Assembly (NCBI RefSeq): GCF_002159645.1
Contig: NZ_NFJB01000005.1
Coordinates: 1 to 64,000 of the forward strand
Length of the DNA: 64,000 nt
Reading direction: 5' to 3'
Source of the DNA: Parabacteroides sp. An277
GTDB lineage: Bacteria > Bacteroidota > Bacteroidia > Bacteroidales > Tannerellaceae
Part shown: piece after piece, positions 9,518-17,524 of the stretch
Numbering within the stretch: the first letter of the stretch is position 1
How the letters are laid out: every line of letters starts with the position of its first letter
Translations under genes and position numbers: made by a program
The notes under the pieces: generated by a model
Told to the model about the DNA's origin: nothing
The model's input: only the letters and a program-made list of their open reading frames with translations
The model's database searches: none

Positions 9518-9525
9518 TAGCTTTG
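9518..9525 (+). promoter_or_regulatory. -7 box of the proBA-proC operon
   Basis: TAGCTTTG lies 28 bases before the proBA ATG. No clean TTTG is seen at -33. Upstream, the perfect palindrome GTTTTGCAAAAC (9380-9391) and CCTAT-N5-ATAGG (9409-9423) are possible regulator sites in the divergent gap. Confidence 0.55.
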
Positions 9526-9553
9526 CGCAGTAGTTCTTCCAAAAAGAAAGCAT

Positions 9554-11584
9554 ATGAAACGAATTGCCATCAAAATAGGGAGCAATGTGCTAAGCCGAGC
9601 AGACGGGAAGTTAGACATTACGCAAATGTCTGCACTCGTAGAGCAAATGGCCGAGTTGTATCATGAAGGGTACGAAATTATCCTGGTCTCGTCGGGGGCA
9701 GTAGCAGCCGGGCGGGGCGAGATTGGGGCCGACGCTTCGCTCGACGAAGTCTCTTCACGCCAGCTTTATTCGGCTATCGGACAGGCGAAGCTCATCAATC
9801 GGTATTACGATTTCTTCCGCGAGCAGGGTATCCGTTGCGGACAAGTCTTGACGCAGAAGGAGAGCTTTTCCACGCCGAAACATTACGAAACGCAACGGCA
9901 TTGCATGGAGGTGATGCTTGCCCATGGCGTGATTCCGATTGTAAACGAAAACGATACCATCTCGATTACCGAACTGATGTTCACCGACAACGACGAATTG
10001 GCGGGACTGATGGCGGAAATGATGCAGGCTGACCGCCTCTTCATCCTGAGCAACGTAGATGGCATTTATACGGGGAATCCGGCCGACCCGACCAGTCGTC
10101 TTATCCCGGAAATTCGGCCGGGTGAAACGTTGGATGATTATATCCAGCCGGGACAATCGGCTGAAGGGCGCGGAGGTATGGCCAGCAAAGCGAAAGTCGC
10201 AATGCGGGTGGCGGAAAGAGGTATTCCGGTTGTCATCGCCCACGGGCGGCGTCCACATATCCTGACGGATTTGATGGCCGGCAAGCCGGAGGTGCCTTGC
10301 ACGCGGTTTATGGCTGCCTCTGTTCCTTCTTCAATCCTGTCTGTCCGCAATCTATTGGAACAGGCGGCTGGGGCGGTACCCTCCGCACAATCGCTTTCAG
10401 ACAAGGAGGTTTCGGTGATATTGGAAGAGCTGGCGTCTCTCTTGAAAGAACGGCAAGAAGATATCCTCCGGGCAAATGCAGCGGATTTGGCGCGGATGGA
10501 GGCCACTAATCCGAAATACGACCGGTTGAAGCTCACGCCGACCCGCCTCGACGAGATGGCCGACGAATTGACGCAAGTGGCGCATCTCCCCTCTCCGCTT
10601 TATCGGACGTTGGCGGAATGGACGCGCCCCAATGGCTTGGCTTTCCTGAAGGTGAGCGTACCCTTTGGCGTGGTCGGGATTATTTACGAAGCACGTCCGA
10701 ACGTCACGACAGACGTATTCGCACTTTGTCTGAAGAGCGGTAACGTATGTGTGCTGAAAGGCGGGTCGGACGCGCAGATGTCCAACCAGGCGTTGGTGGC
10801 ACTTATCCAGGATGTCTTACGCCGGCGGGGATTGGATCCGGCCATTTGTACCCTGCTTCCTCCGGAGCGGGAGGCGGCCGAGGCGTTGCTTCAGGCGGAA
10901 GGGCTGGTCGACCTGGTGATTCCGCGCGGCGGAAAGGCGTTGATTCGCTCCGTGCGCAAGCAGAGCCGCATCCCTGTCATCGAGACCGGAGCCGGTGTCT
11001 GCCATACCTATTTCGACGCTTCGGGCGATGTAGACAAGGGGCGGCGGATTATCTGCAACGCCAAGACGCGGCGGGTGAGCGTCTGCAATGCGCTGGATTG
11101 CTTACTCATTCATCGAGACCGCTTGGGCGTGTTGCCGGCCTTGTGCCAACCTTTGGCGGACAAGCAGGTCGTGCTGTATGCCGACGAGGAGGCCTTCAAG
11201 GCTTTGCAAGGGCATTACCCCGACGCGCTCCTGCAACGGGCTACGGAAGAGAGCTACGGCACGGAATTTCTGGATTACAAGATGGCCATCCGCACGGTTG
11301 CCTCGCTCGAGGAGGCTGTCCGGCATATCAACCGCTACGGCTCGCGGCACAGCGAATGCATCGTCGGCGAAGCGGAGGCCGTTATCCGCCAGTTCGAACG
11401 GGAGGTGGATGCGGCGTGCGTCTATGCGAACGCCCCGACCTCGTTTACCGACGGGGCGCAGTTCGGCTTCGGCGCGGAAATCGGCATCAGCACGCAGAAG
11501 CTCCACGCCCGCGGCCCGATGGCTTTGCCTGAATTAACGACTTATAAATATATCATTTCCGGAAACGGACAAATACGTAACTGA
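9554..11584 (+). CDS. proBA: Bifunctional glutamate 5-kinase / gamma-glutamyl phosphate reductase
   Basis: 676 residues in a single frame. Residues 1-255 are glutamate 5-kinase: [22 protein letters not shown], the [15 protein letters not shown] and [12 protein letters not shown] motifs, and [12 protein letters not shown]. The C-terminal PUA domain of E. coli ProB is missing. Residues about 262-676 are gamma-glutamyl phosphate reductase with the catalytic cysteine in VSVCNALD and [11 protein letters not shown] near the end. The protein makes glutamate-5-semialdehyde from glutamate, ATP and NADPH, the first two steps of proline synthesis, in the same order as eukaryotic P5C synthase. proC follows after one base. 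The kinase half may be feedback-inhibited by proline as in the family; this is inferred. Confidence 0.93.
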   Translation: MKRIAIKIGSNVLSRADGKLDITQMSALVEQMAELYHEGYEIILVSSGAVAAGRGEIGADASLDEVSSRQLYSAIGQAKLINRYYDFFREQGIRCGQVLTQKESFSTPKHYETQRHCMEVMLAHGVIPIVNENDTISITELMFTDNDELAGLMAEMMQADRLFILSNVDGIYTGNPADPTSRLIPEIRPGETLDDYIQPGQSAEGRGGMASKAKVAMRVAERGIPVVIAHGRRPHILTDLMAGKPEVPCTRFMAASVPSSILSVRNLLEQAAGAVPSAQSLSDKEVSVILEELASLLKERQEDILRANAADLARMEATNPKYDRLKLTPTRLDEMADELTQVAHLPSPLYRTLAEWTRPNGLAFLKVSVPFGVVGIIYEARPNVTTDVFALCLKSGNVCVLKGGSDAQMSNQALVALIQDVLRRRGLDPAICTLLPPEREAAEALLQAEGLVDLVIPRGGKALIRSVRKQSRIPVIETGAGVCHTYFDASGDVDKGRRIICNAKTRRVSVCNALDCLLIHRDRLGVLPALCQPLADKQVVLYADEEAFKALQGHYPDALLQRATEESYGTEFLDYKMAIRTVASLEEAVRHINRYGSRHSECIVGEAEAVIRQFEREVDAACVYANAPTSFTDGAQFGFGAEIGISTQKLHARGPMALPELTTYKYIISGNGQIRN

Positions 11585-11585
11585 C

Positions 11586-12377
11586 ATGAAGATTACCATT
11601 ATCGGAGCCGGCCACATGGGGCGGGCCATCGCATGGGGGCTGGCCGAAGGGAGCCAAGTCTCTGCTAAAGATATTACCTGCACAGCGCAAACCGCGGGGA
11701 CGTTGCAGAAGGTACAAATGAAGGGGCACCACGACATCGTCGCTTTGCGCGACAATATCCAGGCGGTGCAGGAGGCCGACCTCATCCTGCTTTGCGTGAA
11801 GCCGTGGGCCATCGAAGGGGTCGTCCGCGAGATTCTCCCGGCATTGAAGTTGGAGAAACAAGTTATCCTCTCGGTAGCCGCAGGCATCACGTTCGAGCAG
11901 CTGGAGGCTTACCTGGGTACCTCCTCGGCGGCGCTTTTCCGCCTCATCCCGAACACGGCCATCGAGGTGAAACAGAGCATGACGTTGGTGGCTGCCCGAC
12001 ACGCTTCGCCTGCGCAGACGGAGCAGGTCCTCGCGCTCTTCCGCGAACTGGGACAGGCGATACTGATAGACGAGGCGCATCTGGAGGCGGCTACGGCGTT
12101 GGCTTCGTGCGGGACGGCCCTGGCCATGCGCTACATGCGCGCGTCGGTCGAAGCGGGTGTTGAGCTGGGCCTCCGTCCGGACCTCGCGCAAGAGTTGGTG
12201 GCGCAGACGTTGAAAGGGGCAGCCGAACTGCTGCAATTCAACCAAACGCACCCGGAGGAGGAAATCGACAAGGTGACGACGCCGGGCGGCTATACCATCC
12301 GCGGATTGAACGCGATGGAGCACGCCGGGTTCTCGTCCGCCGTCATCCAGGGCTTGAAAGCCTGCGTGGCGAAGTAG
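11586..12377 (+). CDS. proC: Pyrroline-5-carboxylate reductase
   Basis: 263 residues, the usual family size. The N-terminal Rossmann motif is IIGAGHMGRAIAWGL; LLCVKPWAIE and FRLIPNTAIEVKQSMT mark the substrate domain; the C-terminal signature TTPGGYTIRGLNAMEHAGF is intact. It reduces P5C, formed spontaneously from the ProBA product, to proline with NAD(P)H in the cytosol. The ATG lies one base after the proBA stop, so the two are translated together and the three enzymatic steps lie in one operon. Higher in G+C than the ribosomal genes of this window. Confidence 0.95.
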   Translation: MKITIIGAGHMGRAIAWGLAEGSQVSAKDITCTAQTAGTLQKVQMKGHHDIVALRDNIQAVQEADLILLCVKPWAIEGVVREILPALKLEKQVILSVAAGITFEQLEAYLGTSSAALFRLIPNTAIEVKQSMTLVAARHASPAQTEQVLALFRELGQAILIDEAHLEAATALASCGTALAMRYMRASVEAGVELGLRPDLAQELVAQTLKGAAELLQFNQTHPEEEIDKVTTPGGYTIRGLNAMEHAGFSSAVIQGLKACVAK

Positions 12378-12413
12378 AACGGCCGGTAGATAAACCCGGA
12401 CGCGAGTCCGTTT

Positions 12414-12691
12414 GTGTTCCCGGTCGGTATCGGGAACACAAGCAAGAACTCCGACGTGTTCCCGGTCGGTATCGGGAACACAAATGAGAACTCCGGCGTG
12501 TTCCCGGTCGGTATCGGGAACACAAACGAGAACTCCGGTGTGCTCCCGGTCGGTATCGGGAACACAAGCGAGAACTCCGGTGTGCTCCCGGTCGGTATCG
12601 GGAACACAAGCGAGAACTCCGGTGTGCTCCCGGTCGGTATCGGGAACACAAGCGAGAACTCTGACGTGTTCTCGGTCAGGAATGGGAACAC
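12414..12691. repeat. Palindrome array A, seven units of 42 bp
   Basis: Units start at 12414, 12456, 12498, 12540, 12582, 12624 and 12666. Each is a 26-bp inverted repeat, GTGTTCCCG-N8-CGGGAACAC, plus a 16-bp conserved spacer. Units 4-6 have GTGCTCCCG; unit 7 is degenerate. That T-to-C change leaves a C/A mismatch on the plus strand but a U-G pair on the minus strand. The spacer midpoint carries a small GAG-AA-CTC palindrome, 21 bp from the unit centres. The array begins 37 bases after the proC stop. It is 42 = 14 codons long per unit, so several frames are open; these are not judged to be genes. Confidence 0.85.
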
Positions 12692-12707
12692 AAAAAAGGA
12701 TTCTTTC

Positions 12708-12985
12708 ATATCCATCCTCCAGCCAGGGGATATAAAAAGGGATCCGCTCATATCAAACCGACGGTGGGGTGATATGAGAAAGCATCCGTTCATATCTGCC
12801 CGACGGTGGGGCGATATAAGAAAGTATCCGTTCATATCCTCCCGACGGTGGGGCGATATGAGAAAGTATCCGTCCATATCCGCCCGACGGTGGGGCGATA
12901 TGAGAAAGTATCCGTCCATATCCGCCCAACGGTGGGGCGATATGAGAAAGTATCCGTTCATATCAAACTAACGGAGGAATGATAT
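12708..12985. repeat. Palindrome array B, seven units of 42 bp in register with array A
   Basis: Units start at 12708, 12750, 12792, 12834, 12876, 12918 and 12960. Each 26-bp unit is framed by ATATC...GATAT, with a CCCGACGGTGGGG-like interior, and separated by a 16-bp spacer (GAGAAAGTATCCGTYC-like). The first unit (ATATCC...GGATAT) is transitional in sequence. Array B continues the register of array A without losing a base, although the sequence is unrelated. A separate hairpin CCACCCG/CGGGTGG follows at 13010-13024, just before the sirtuin gene. Confidence 0.85.
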
Positions 12986-13043
12986 AAAATAAACAGCCTG
13001 CAAGGCGCGCCACCCGACGGGTGGTGTTCAAAACAGAAAAAAG

Positions 13044-13739
13044 ATGGAAACGACAAAGAAACGATTGGTAGTATTGACCGGCGCCGGCATGAGCGCCGAG
13101 AGCGGTATCTCCACGTTCCGCGATTCGAACGGACTGTGGGAGAATTACCGCGTAGAAGACGTGGCGACGCCGGAAGGCTTCGCCCGCAACCCCGAAATGG
13201 TATTGGATTTTTACAACCAGCGCCGCCGCGAGCTGCAACACGCCCAGCCCAACGCGGGGCACATCGGGCTGGCCGAACTGGAGGCGAAATACGACGTGCG
13301 CATCATCACGCAAAACGTGGACAACCTGCACGAGCGCGCCGGGAGCACACACGTCATCCACCTGCACGGCGAGCTAATGAAGTATTGCTCCGTGGCAAAC
13401 CTGGAAAAGGCGTACGACATCGACCCGGCGCACCTCGATATGCACCTGGGCGACCTGGCGCCCGACGGGAAACAACAGCGGCCTTTCATCGTCTGGTTCG
13501 GCGAGGCCGTCCCGATGATTGAACCCGCCATCCGCGAGGTCGAGGCGTGCGACATCTTCGTGATTATCGGCACGTCGCTCAACGTCTACCCGGCCGCCGG
13601 GTTGCTGAATTACGTGCGGCGCGGGCAACCCATCTACCTTATTGACCCGAAAGAGGTACAGACCTACCGGGGCGACGTAGAGCAGCTGATGTGCGGCGCG
13701 TCGGAAGGAGTTCGTCGGCTAAAAGAAATACTGGCATAA
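13044..13739 (+). CDS. Sirtuin-type NAD-dependent protein deacylase without zinc cysteines
   Basis: 231 residues. NAD-binding motifs GAGMSAESGISTFRDSNGLW (residues 13-32), QNVDNLHERAGS and the catalytic histidine in HLHGEL are present, as is GTSLNVYPAAGL near the C-terminus. The region that normally holds two CxxC zinc pairs (after HGEL) has only one cysteine (KYCSVANLEKAYDID), so the zinc ribbon is lost, as I recall for other Bacteroidales CobB-like proteins. It would remove acyl groups from lysines using NAD. It lies after arrays A/B and 9 bases before nhaC. Confidence 0.88.
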   Translation: METTKKRLVVLTGAGMSAESGISTFRDSNGLWENYRVEDVATPEGFARNPEMVLDFYNQRRRELQHAQPNAGHIGLAELEAKYDVRIITQNVDNLHERAGSTHVIHLHGELMKYCSVANLEKAYDIDPAHLDMHLGDLAPDGKQQRPFIVWFGEAVPMIEPAIREVEACDIFVIIGTSLNVYPAAGLLNYVRRGQPIYLIDPKEVQTYRGDVEQLMCGASEGVRRLKEILA

Positions 13740-13748
13740 AGAAAAGGC

Positions 13749-15215
13749 ATGGAACATATCGAAACAACAGACACGGCGCGCCGCCCCTCGCTCGCGCTTT
13801 CGCTGGTCCCCATCGTCGTGATGGTGGTGCTGCTTTTCTTTACGATACAGACATTCGGGAGCGATGCCCTCGCAGGCGGGAGCCAGGTGGTGCTGATTAC
13901 CACTACGGCCTGCTGTTCGGCGCTGGCCATGCTCTTCTGCCGCGTGAAATGGAAAAAGATAGAAGAGGCCATCTGCACGAACATCCTGGGCGTGGCGACG
14001 GCGTTGCTCATCCTGCTGCTCATCGGTGCGCTATCGGGGAGCTGGATGATAAGCGGCGTGGTGCCTACGCTGATATATTATGGGATGCAAATCCTGAGCC
14101 CCACCTTCTTTCTGGCGTCGACGTGCGTGATTTGCGCCATCATCTCGGTGATGACCGGCAGTTCGTGGACCACCATCGCCACCATCGGCATCGCGCTGAT
14201 GGGTATTGGCAACGCGCAAGGGTTCGACATGGGGTGGACGGCCGGTGCCATCATCTCCGGAGCCTATTTCGGCGACAAGATATCGCCCCTCTCAGACACG
14301 ACCGTCCTGGCTTCGTCGACGACCGGAACGCCCCTCTTCGAACACATCCGCTACATGATGTACACCACCGTCCCGTCGATGCTGCTCACGCTCCTCATCT
14401 TCACCGTCGCCGGATTCCTGCACGAAGGAGCCGACACGGCCCAGATGATGGCCTTTGCCGAATCCCTGAAGGGTGCGTTCGACATCAACCTGTGGCTAAT
14501 GATTGTCCCCGTCGCGACGGGCATCTTGATTGCGAAGCGGGTATCACCCATTATCACGCTCTTCACATCGGCACTCTTGGCCGGTATCTGCGCGATTATC
14601 TTCCAGCCCGAACTGCTCCGCGAGATAGCCGGGATGGACGTCGCGAACGCCCGGGCGATGTTCAAGGGCCTGTTCATGACCTTCTACGGCAGCACGCAAA
14701 TCGAGACGGGCAACGAAGCCCTCAACTCGCTCGTCGCCACCCGCGGCATGGCAGGCATGATGGATACCATCTGGCTCATCATCTGCGCCATGTGCTTTGG
14801 CGGCGCGATGACGGCCAGCGGCATGTTGGGGACGCTCACGTCCGTCTTCATCCGCTTCATGAAGCGGCGCGTAGGCATGGTAGCCTCCACCGTCTTCTCC
14901 GGCATTACCCTGAATATATGTACGGCAGACCAATACATCTCCATCATCCTGACAGGAAACATGTTTAAAGAAATCTACCGGAAGAATGGATACGAGAGCC
15001 GGCTCCTGAGCCGCACCACGGAAGACGCTGTGACGGTGACCTCGGTACTGGTCCCTTGGAATACGTGCGGTATGACGCAGGCCACCATCCTCAGCGTCCC
15101 GACGCTCGTCTATCTCCCCTATTGCTTCTTTAACCTGATTAGCCCGTTGATGAGTATCTTTATGGCGATATTGGGCTACAAAATCAAACAACATCATGAA
15201 GAAAATCCAAGTTAG
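13749..15215 (+). CDS. NhaC-family Na+/H+ antiporter
   Basis: 488 residues, about 11-12 hydrophobic segments. The family signature region is clear: FLASTCVICAIISVMTGSSW, then SGAYFGDKISPLSDTTVLAS, and VPWNTCGMTQATIL near residue 435. It exchanges Na+ for protons, or malate/lactate in some relatives, at the inner membrane. It starts 9 bases after the sirtuin stop and overlaps the next gene by 20 bases, so the three genes form an operon. Confidence 0.9.
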   Translation: MEHIETTDTARRPSLALSLVPIVVMVVLLFFTIQTFGSDALAGGSQVVLITTTACCSALAMLFCRVKWKKIEEAICTNILGVATALLILLLIGALSGSWMISGVVPTLIYYGMQILSPTFFLASTCVICAIISVMTGSSWTTIATIGIALMGIGNAQGFDMGWTAGAIISGAYFGDKISPLSDTTVLASSTTGTPLFEHIRYMMYTTVPSMLLTLLIFTVAGFLHEGADTAQMMAFAESLKGAFDINLWLMIVPVATGILIAKRVSPIITLFTSALLAGICAIIFQPELLREIAGMDVANARAMFKGLFMTFYGSTQIETGNEALNSLVATRGMAGMMDTIWLIICAMCFGGAMTASGMLGTLTSVFIRFMKRRVGMVASTVFSGITLNICTADQYISIILTGNMFKEIYRKNGYESRLLSRTTEDAVTVTSVLVPWNTCGMTQATILSVPTLVYLPYCFFNLISPLMSIFMAILGYKIKQHHEENPS

Positions 15216-16374
15216 TTTATTAGGGAAGGTCGTGATAGCCATCCTGGCGGGAGTTGCCTGCGGGCAATTCGTGCCGGAAGGCTTCACCCGCCTGTTTGTG
15301 ACTTTCAATTCCCTCTTTGCCAATTTCCTCTCCTTCTCGATACCGCTTATCATCGTGGGATTGGTAGCCCCCGCCATCGGCGAGCTGGGCAAAGGCGCAG
15401 GGAAGCTCCTGGCGATTACAACGTTGCTGGCATACGGCTCGACGCTCTTTTCCGGATTCTTCACGTTCCTCTCGTGCGATGCCCTCTTCCCATTCCTCCT
15501 GTCGCCCCACACCGGTTTGCAAACGGTAGAAGGACTGGAGAACAGCTCGTTGGCTCCTTACTTCACCATCGACATGCCGCCCCTGATGGACGTGATGGGC
15601 GCCCTGTTGCTTTCGTTCATCTTGGGCATGGGGCTGTCCCATATCCAAGGCCATACGTTAAAGGAGGGGTTTGCGGATTTCAAAGACATCATTATCCGCT
15701 TGATTGAGGCCGTGATTATTCCCTTATTGCCCATCCATATCTTCGGCATCTTTTTGAATATGACCGTGAGCGGACAGGTATTTACCGTCATTGCGATGTT
15801 CTTGAAGGTGATTCTCGTTATCTTCGTCTTGCACGTGTTGTTGCTCCTGATTCAATTTAGCGTGGCAGGCATCGTGAGCCGGAAGAATCCGTTGCGCTTG
15901 CTCCGAACCATGCTCCCGGCGTATGCCACGGCTTTGGGGACGCAATCCTCGGCCGCGACGATTCCGGTGACATTGGCGCAAACCATCCAAAACGGCGTGC
16001 GGCAAAACATTGCCATCTTTACCATCCCGCTCTGCGCTACCATCCATTTGGCTGGGAGTACCATGAAGATTGTGGCCTGCTCGATGGCCATCCTGTTCAT
16101 GACCGGCGAACCGCCGACACTCCTCCAGTTCACCGGCTTCATCTTTATGCTGGGCATCACGATGGTAGCAGCTCCGGGCGTGCCGGGCGGCGCCATTATG
16201 GCCGCTTTAGGCATATTGCAAAGCATGTTGGGCTTTGGCGAAACCCTGCAAGCCTTGATGATAGCCCTCTATATCGCCATGGATAGTTTCGGCACAGCTT
16301 GCAACGTCACGGGCGACGGCGCCATCGCTATTTGGGTGGATAAAATTGCGGAGAAGATGGAAAGGAAGTTGTAG
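15196..16374 (+). CDS. Dicarboxylate/amino acid:cation symporter (DAACS family)
   Basis: 392 residues, about eight TM segments with the re-entrant loop motifs of the GltP/SstT family: serine-rich GTQSSAATIPVTLAQ (about residue 235), then IPLCATIHLAGSTMKI and APGVPGGAIMAALGIL. It would import glutamate, aspartate, serine or C4-dicarboxylates with Na+ or H+. The start lies inside the nhaC 3' end (20-base overlap), so translation is probably coupled; a Na+ antiporter beside a cation-coupled symporter is a sensible pair. Confidence 0.88.
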   Translation: MKKIQVSLLGKVVIAILAGVACGQFVPEGFTRLFVTFNSLFANFLSFSIPLIIVGLVAPAIGELGKGAGKLLAITTLLAYGSTLFSGFFTFLSCDALFPFLLSPHTGLQTVEGLENSSLAPYFTIDMPPLMDVMGALLLSFILGMGLSHIQGHTLKEGFADFKDIIIRLIEAVIIPLLPIHIFGIFLNMTVSGQVFTVIAMFLKVILVIFVLHVLLLLIQFSVAGIVSRKNPLRLLRTMLPAYATALGTQSSAATIPVTLAQTIQNGVRQNIAIFTIPLCATIHLAGSTMKIVACSMAILFMTGEPPTLLQFTGFIFMLGITMVAAPGVPGGAIMAALGILQSMLGFGETLQALMIALYIAMDSFGTACNVTGDGAIAIWVDKIAEKMERKL

Positions 16375-16398
16375 TTCTGCTACTTCCATTAAGTATAA

Positions 16399-16424
16399 AA
16401 AAGAAAAGTCACTTGTAAGTGGCT
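16399..16424 (-). terminator. Terminator of the CAU tRNA gene
   Basis: On the minus strand, GCCACTT-AC-AAGTGAC is followed by TTTTCTTTTTT. It faces the plus-strand terminator at 16429-16458. Confidence 0.7.
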
Positions 16425-16428
16425 CTAT

Positions 16429-16458
16429 ACCCTACAAGAAAGTAGGGTGTTGCTTTTA
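16429..16458 (+). terminator. Terminator of the sirtuin-nhaC-symporter operon
   Basis: ACCCTAC-N6-GTAGGGT stem followed by GTTGCTTTTATT, 55 bases after the symporter stop. Confidence 0.65.
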
Positions 16459-16464
16459 TTAAAG

Positions 16465-16538
16465 TGGTCCCACTTGGGCTTGAACCAAGGACTCCCTGAT
16501 TATGAGTCAGGTGCTCTGACCAACTGAGCTATAGGACC
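16465..16538 (-). tRNA. tRNA with CAU anticodon (Met or lysidine-modified Ile2)
   Basis: 74-nt cloverleaf read on the minus strand, 5' GGTCCTATAGCTCAG; anticodon arm CCTGA-CTCATAA-TCAGG gives CAU; T-arm loop GGTTCAAGC; acceptor closes with GGGACC and discriminator A. CCA is not encoded. The sequence alone does not separate elongator Met from Ile2, where TilS changes C34 to lysidine; it is not the initiator, which has a different acceptor end. Confidence 0.93.
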
Positions 16539-16550
16539 TGAAATCGGGTG

Positions 16551-16581
16551 CGAAAGTACGATGTTTTTTCGATATGTGCAA
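16551..16581 (-). promoter_or_regulatory. Promoter of the CAU tRNA gene
   Basis: Minus strand TACTTTCG (16551-16558; one base off TAnnTTTG) with TTG (16579-16581), 20 bases apart. Confidence 0.5.
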
Positions 16582-16656
16582 GTTTTGGCGCTAAAAAATT
16601 GTTTTTTTCGACAAACAGCGACCGGAATGCCGGTTTCCCAAACTTGAAGTACGGCA

Positions 16657-16699
16657 GAAAACAAAATCCCTGCCGCAGTTTCACAAACTTGGCAGGGAT
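16657..16699 (-). terminator. Orphan minus-strand terminator
   Basis: ATCCCTGCC/GGCAGGGAT (16666-16674, 16691-16699) forms a 9-bp stem followed on the minus strand by TTTTGTTTT. No credible protein gene lies just upstream; it could end a transcript arising from the inverted-repeat element at 16778-16956. Confidence 0.6.
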
Positions 16700-16777
16700 C
16701 TTAAAATCACCATAAAAGAAAAGAATTTTGCATTTATCTCCATTGAAAACACGAATCGGACGGTGAAACCGTCGAAT

Positions 16778-16956
16778 CATGCTTAACCGCGGGTGACGCG
16801 TCAGCGTTACCTGCGGTAGCCGATGTCCCCTCTATCCCGACCCCAACGGGGTCGAACAAGGAGCAAACAGGGTATGGTTCGACCCCTCCGAGGTCGAGAC
16901 CATAGCGCGGACTTTGACCGCAGGTGCCGCTTCGCGCCACACAGCGGTTAAGCATG
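16778..16956. repeat. 179-bp element bounded by 13-bp inverted repeats
   Basis: CATGCTTAACCGC (16778-16790) and GCGGTTAAGCATG (16944-16956) are perfect inverted repeats. Inside, CCTGCGGT near 16809 pairs with ACCGCAGG near 16915, and two smaller hairpins occur (CGACCCC-AAC-GGGGTCG and CGACC-N6-GGTCG), so the whole can fold into a branched structure. A further hairpin AGACCTC-TTGC-GAGGTCT follows at about 16960. A 73-codon ORF on the minus strand (16734-16955) covers it, but I treat the structure as the feature. It may be a REP/MITE-like interspersed element or a structured RNA; neither is shown. Confidence 0.55.
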
Positions 16957-17010
16957 GTTAGACCTCTTGCGAGGTCTCCCGCGCCCGTAACCTATATATA
17001 AGGTAAGGCG

Positions 17011-17280
17011 TATCCACGTGACAAATAGAAAGAGCCGGCGGCTCCAGCGTGTTGTCGCGTGACAAGCAGGAAGAGCCGGCAGCTCCAGCGTGTTGTCGCG
17101 TGACAAACCGGAAGAGCCGGCGGCTCTGGTGCGTTGTCGCATGACAAGTAGGAAGAGCCGGCAGCTCCGGCGTGTTGTCGCATGACAAGTAGGAAGAGCT
17201 GGCAGCTCCGGTGCGTTGTCGCGTGACAAGTAGGAAGAGCTGGCGGCTCTGGTGCGTTGTCGCGTGACAAGTAGGAAGAG
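17011..17280. repeat. Palindrome array C, seven units of 41 bp
   Basis: Units start at 17011 (degenerate), 17052, 17093, 17134, 17175, 17216 and 17257 (truncated after GAGCT). Each has two palindromes: TTGTCGCGTGACAA, and GAGCC-GGC-GGCTC, whose centres are 20.5 bp apart. Copies vary in the stems as GAGCC or GAGCT and GGCTC or AGCTC; the combinations include perfect, wobble and mismatched pairs. The array lies 245 bases beyond the stop of the glycoside hydrolase-like gene on the minus strand. Confidence 0.85.
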
Positions 17281-17298
17281 CTAATTTTAAGCCTCTCG

Positions 17299-17337
17299 CT
17301 CTTCGAAAAACTTCCATTGATGATGCTTTTCGAAGAG
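17299..17337. repeat. 11-bp inverted repeat beside array C
   Basis: CTCTTCGAAAA (17299-17309) and TTTTCGAAGAG (17327-17337) form a perfect stem with a 17-base loop. No T-run follows on the minus strand, so it is a doubtful terminator. The remainder to 17524 is A+T-rich without visible features. Confidence 0.55.
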
Positions 17338-17524
17338 AATGGAGAGGAAAACTATCAAAATGACACACAATTAAATCTTAATTTTTTTAGTGGACACGTG
17401 TGGATTGAATCCGCCCTATTTTTTTGCCCGCCCTTTTTTGTGCCCCATTGTTTTCCATAAATAACCGTTGGAACGCAGAAAGGTGGAAGCATTCCGCCCC
17501 TACGAACGGGGAATTATCCCCTTG

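Noticed and set aside
10747-11532. 261-codon ORF inside proBA
   Set aside because: Alternative frame of a well-supported enzyme in G+C-rich sequence.
12290-12971. Long ORFs through arrays A and B (185 codons plus strand, 223 codons minus strand), with 14-residue repeats
   Set aside because: The 42-bp period keeps several frames open on both strands. The conserved feature is the palindrome, and substitutions are not biased to silent positions, so no repeat protein is called.
13691-14968. 425-codon plus-strand ORF and 322-codon minus-strand ORF at 14544-15512
   Set aside because: Shadows of the G+C-rich nhaC and symporter genes; Arg/His/Pro-rich products without family features.
16734-16955. 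73-codon minus-strand ORF over the inverted-repeat element
   Set aside because: Explained by the structured element; no start signal and no recognisable protein motif. Could be reconsidered if the element proves to be translated.
16948-17368. Three overlapping minus-strand ORFs in array C
   Set aside because: A product of repeated G+C-rich palindromes; the 41-bp period shifts frame, giving the same peptide in different frames.
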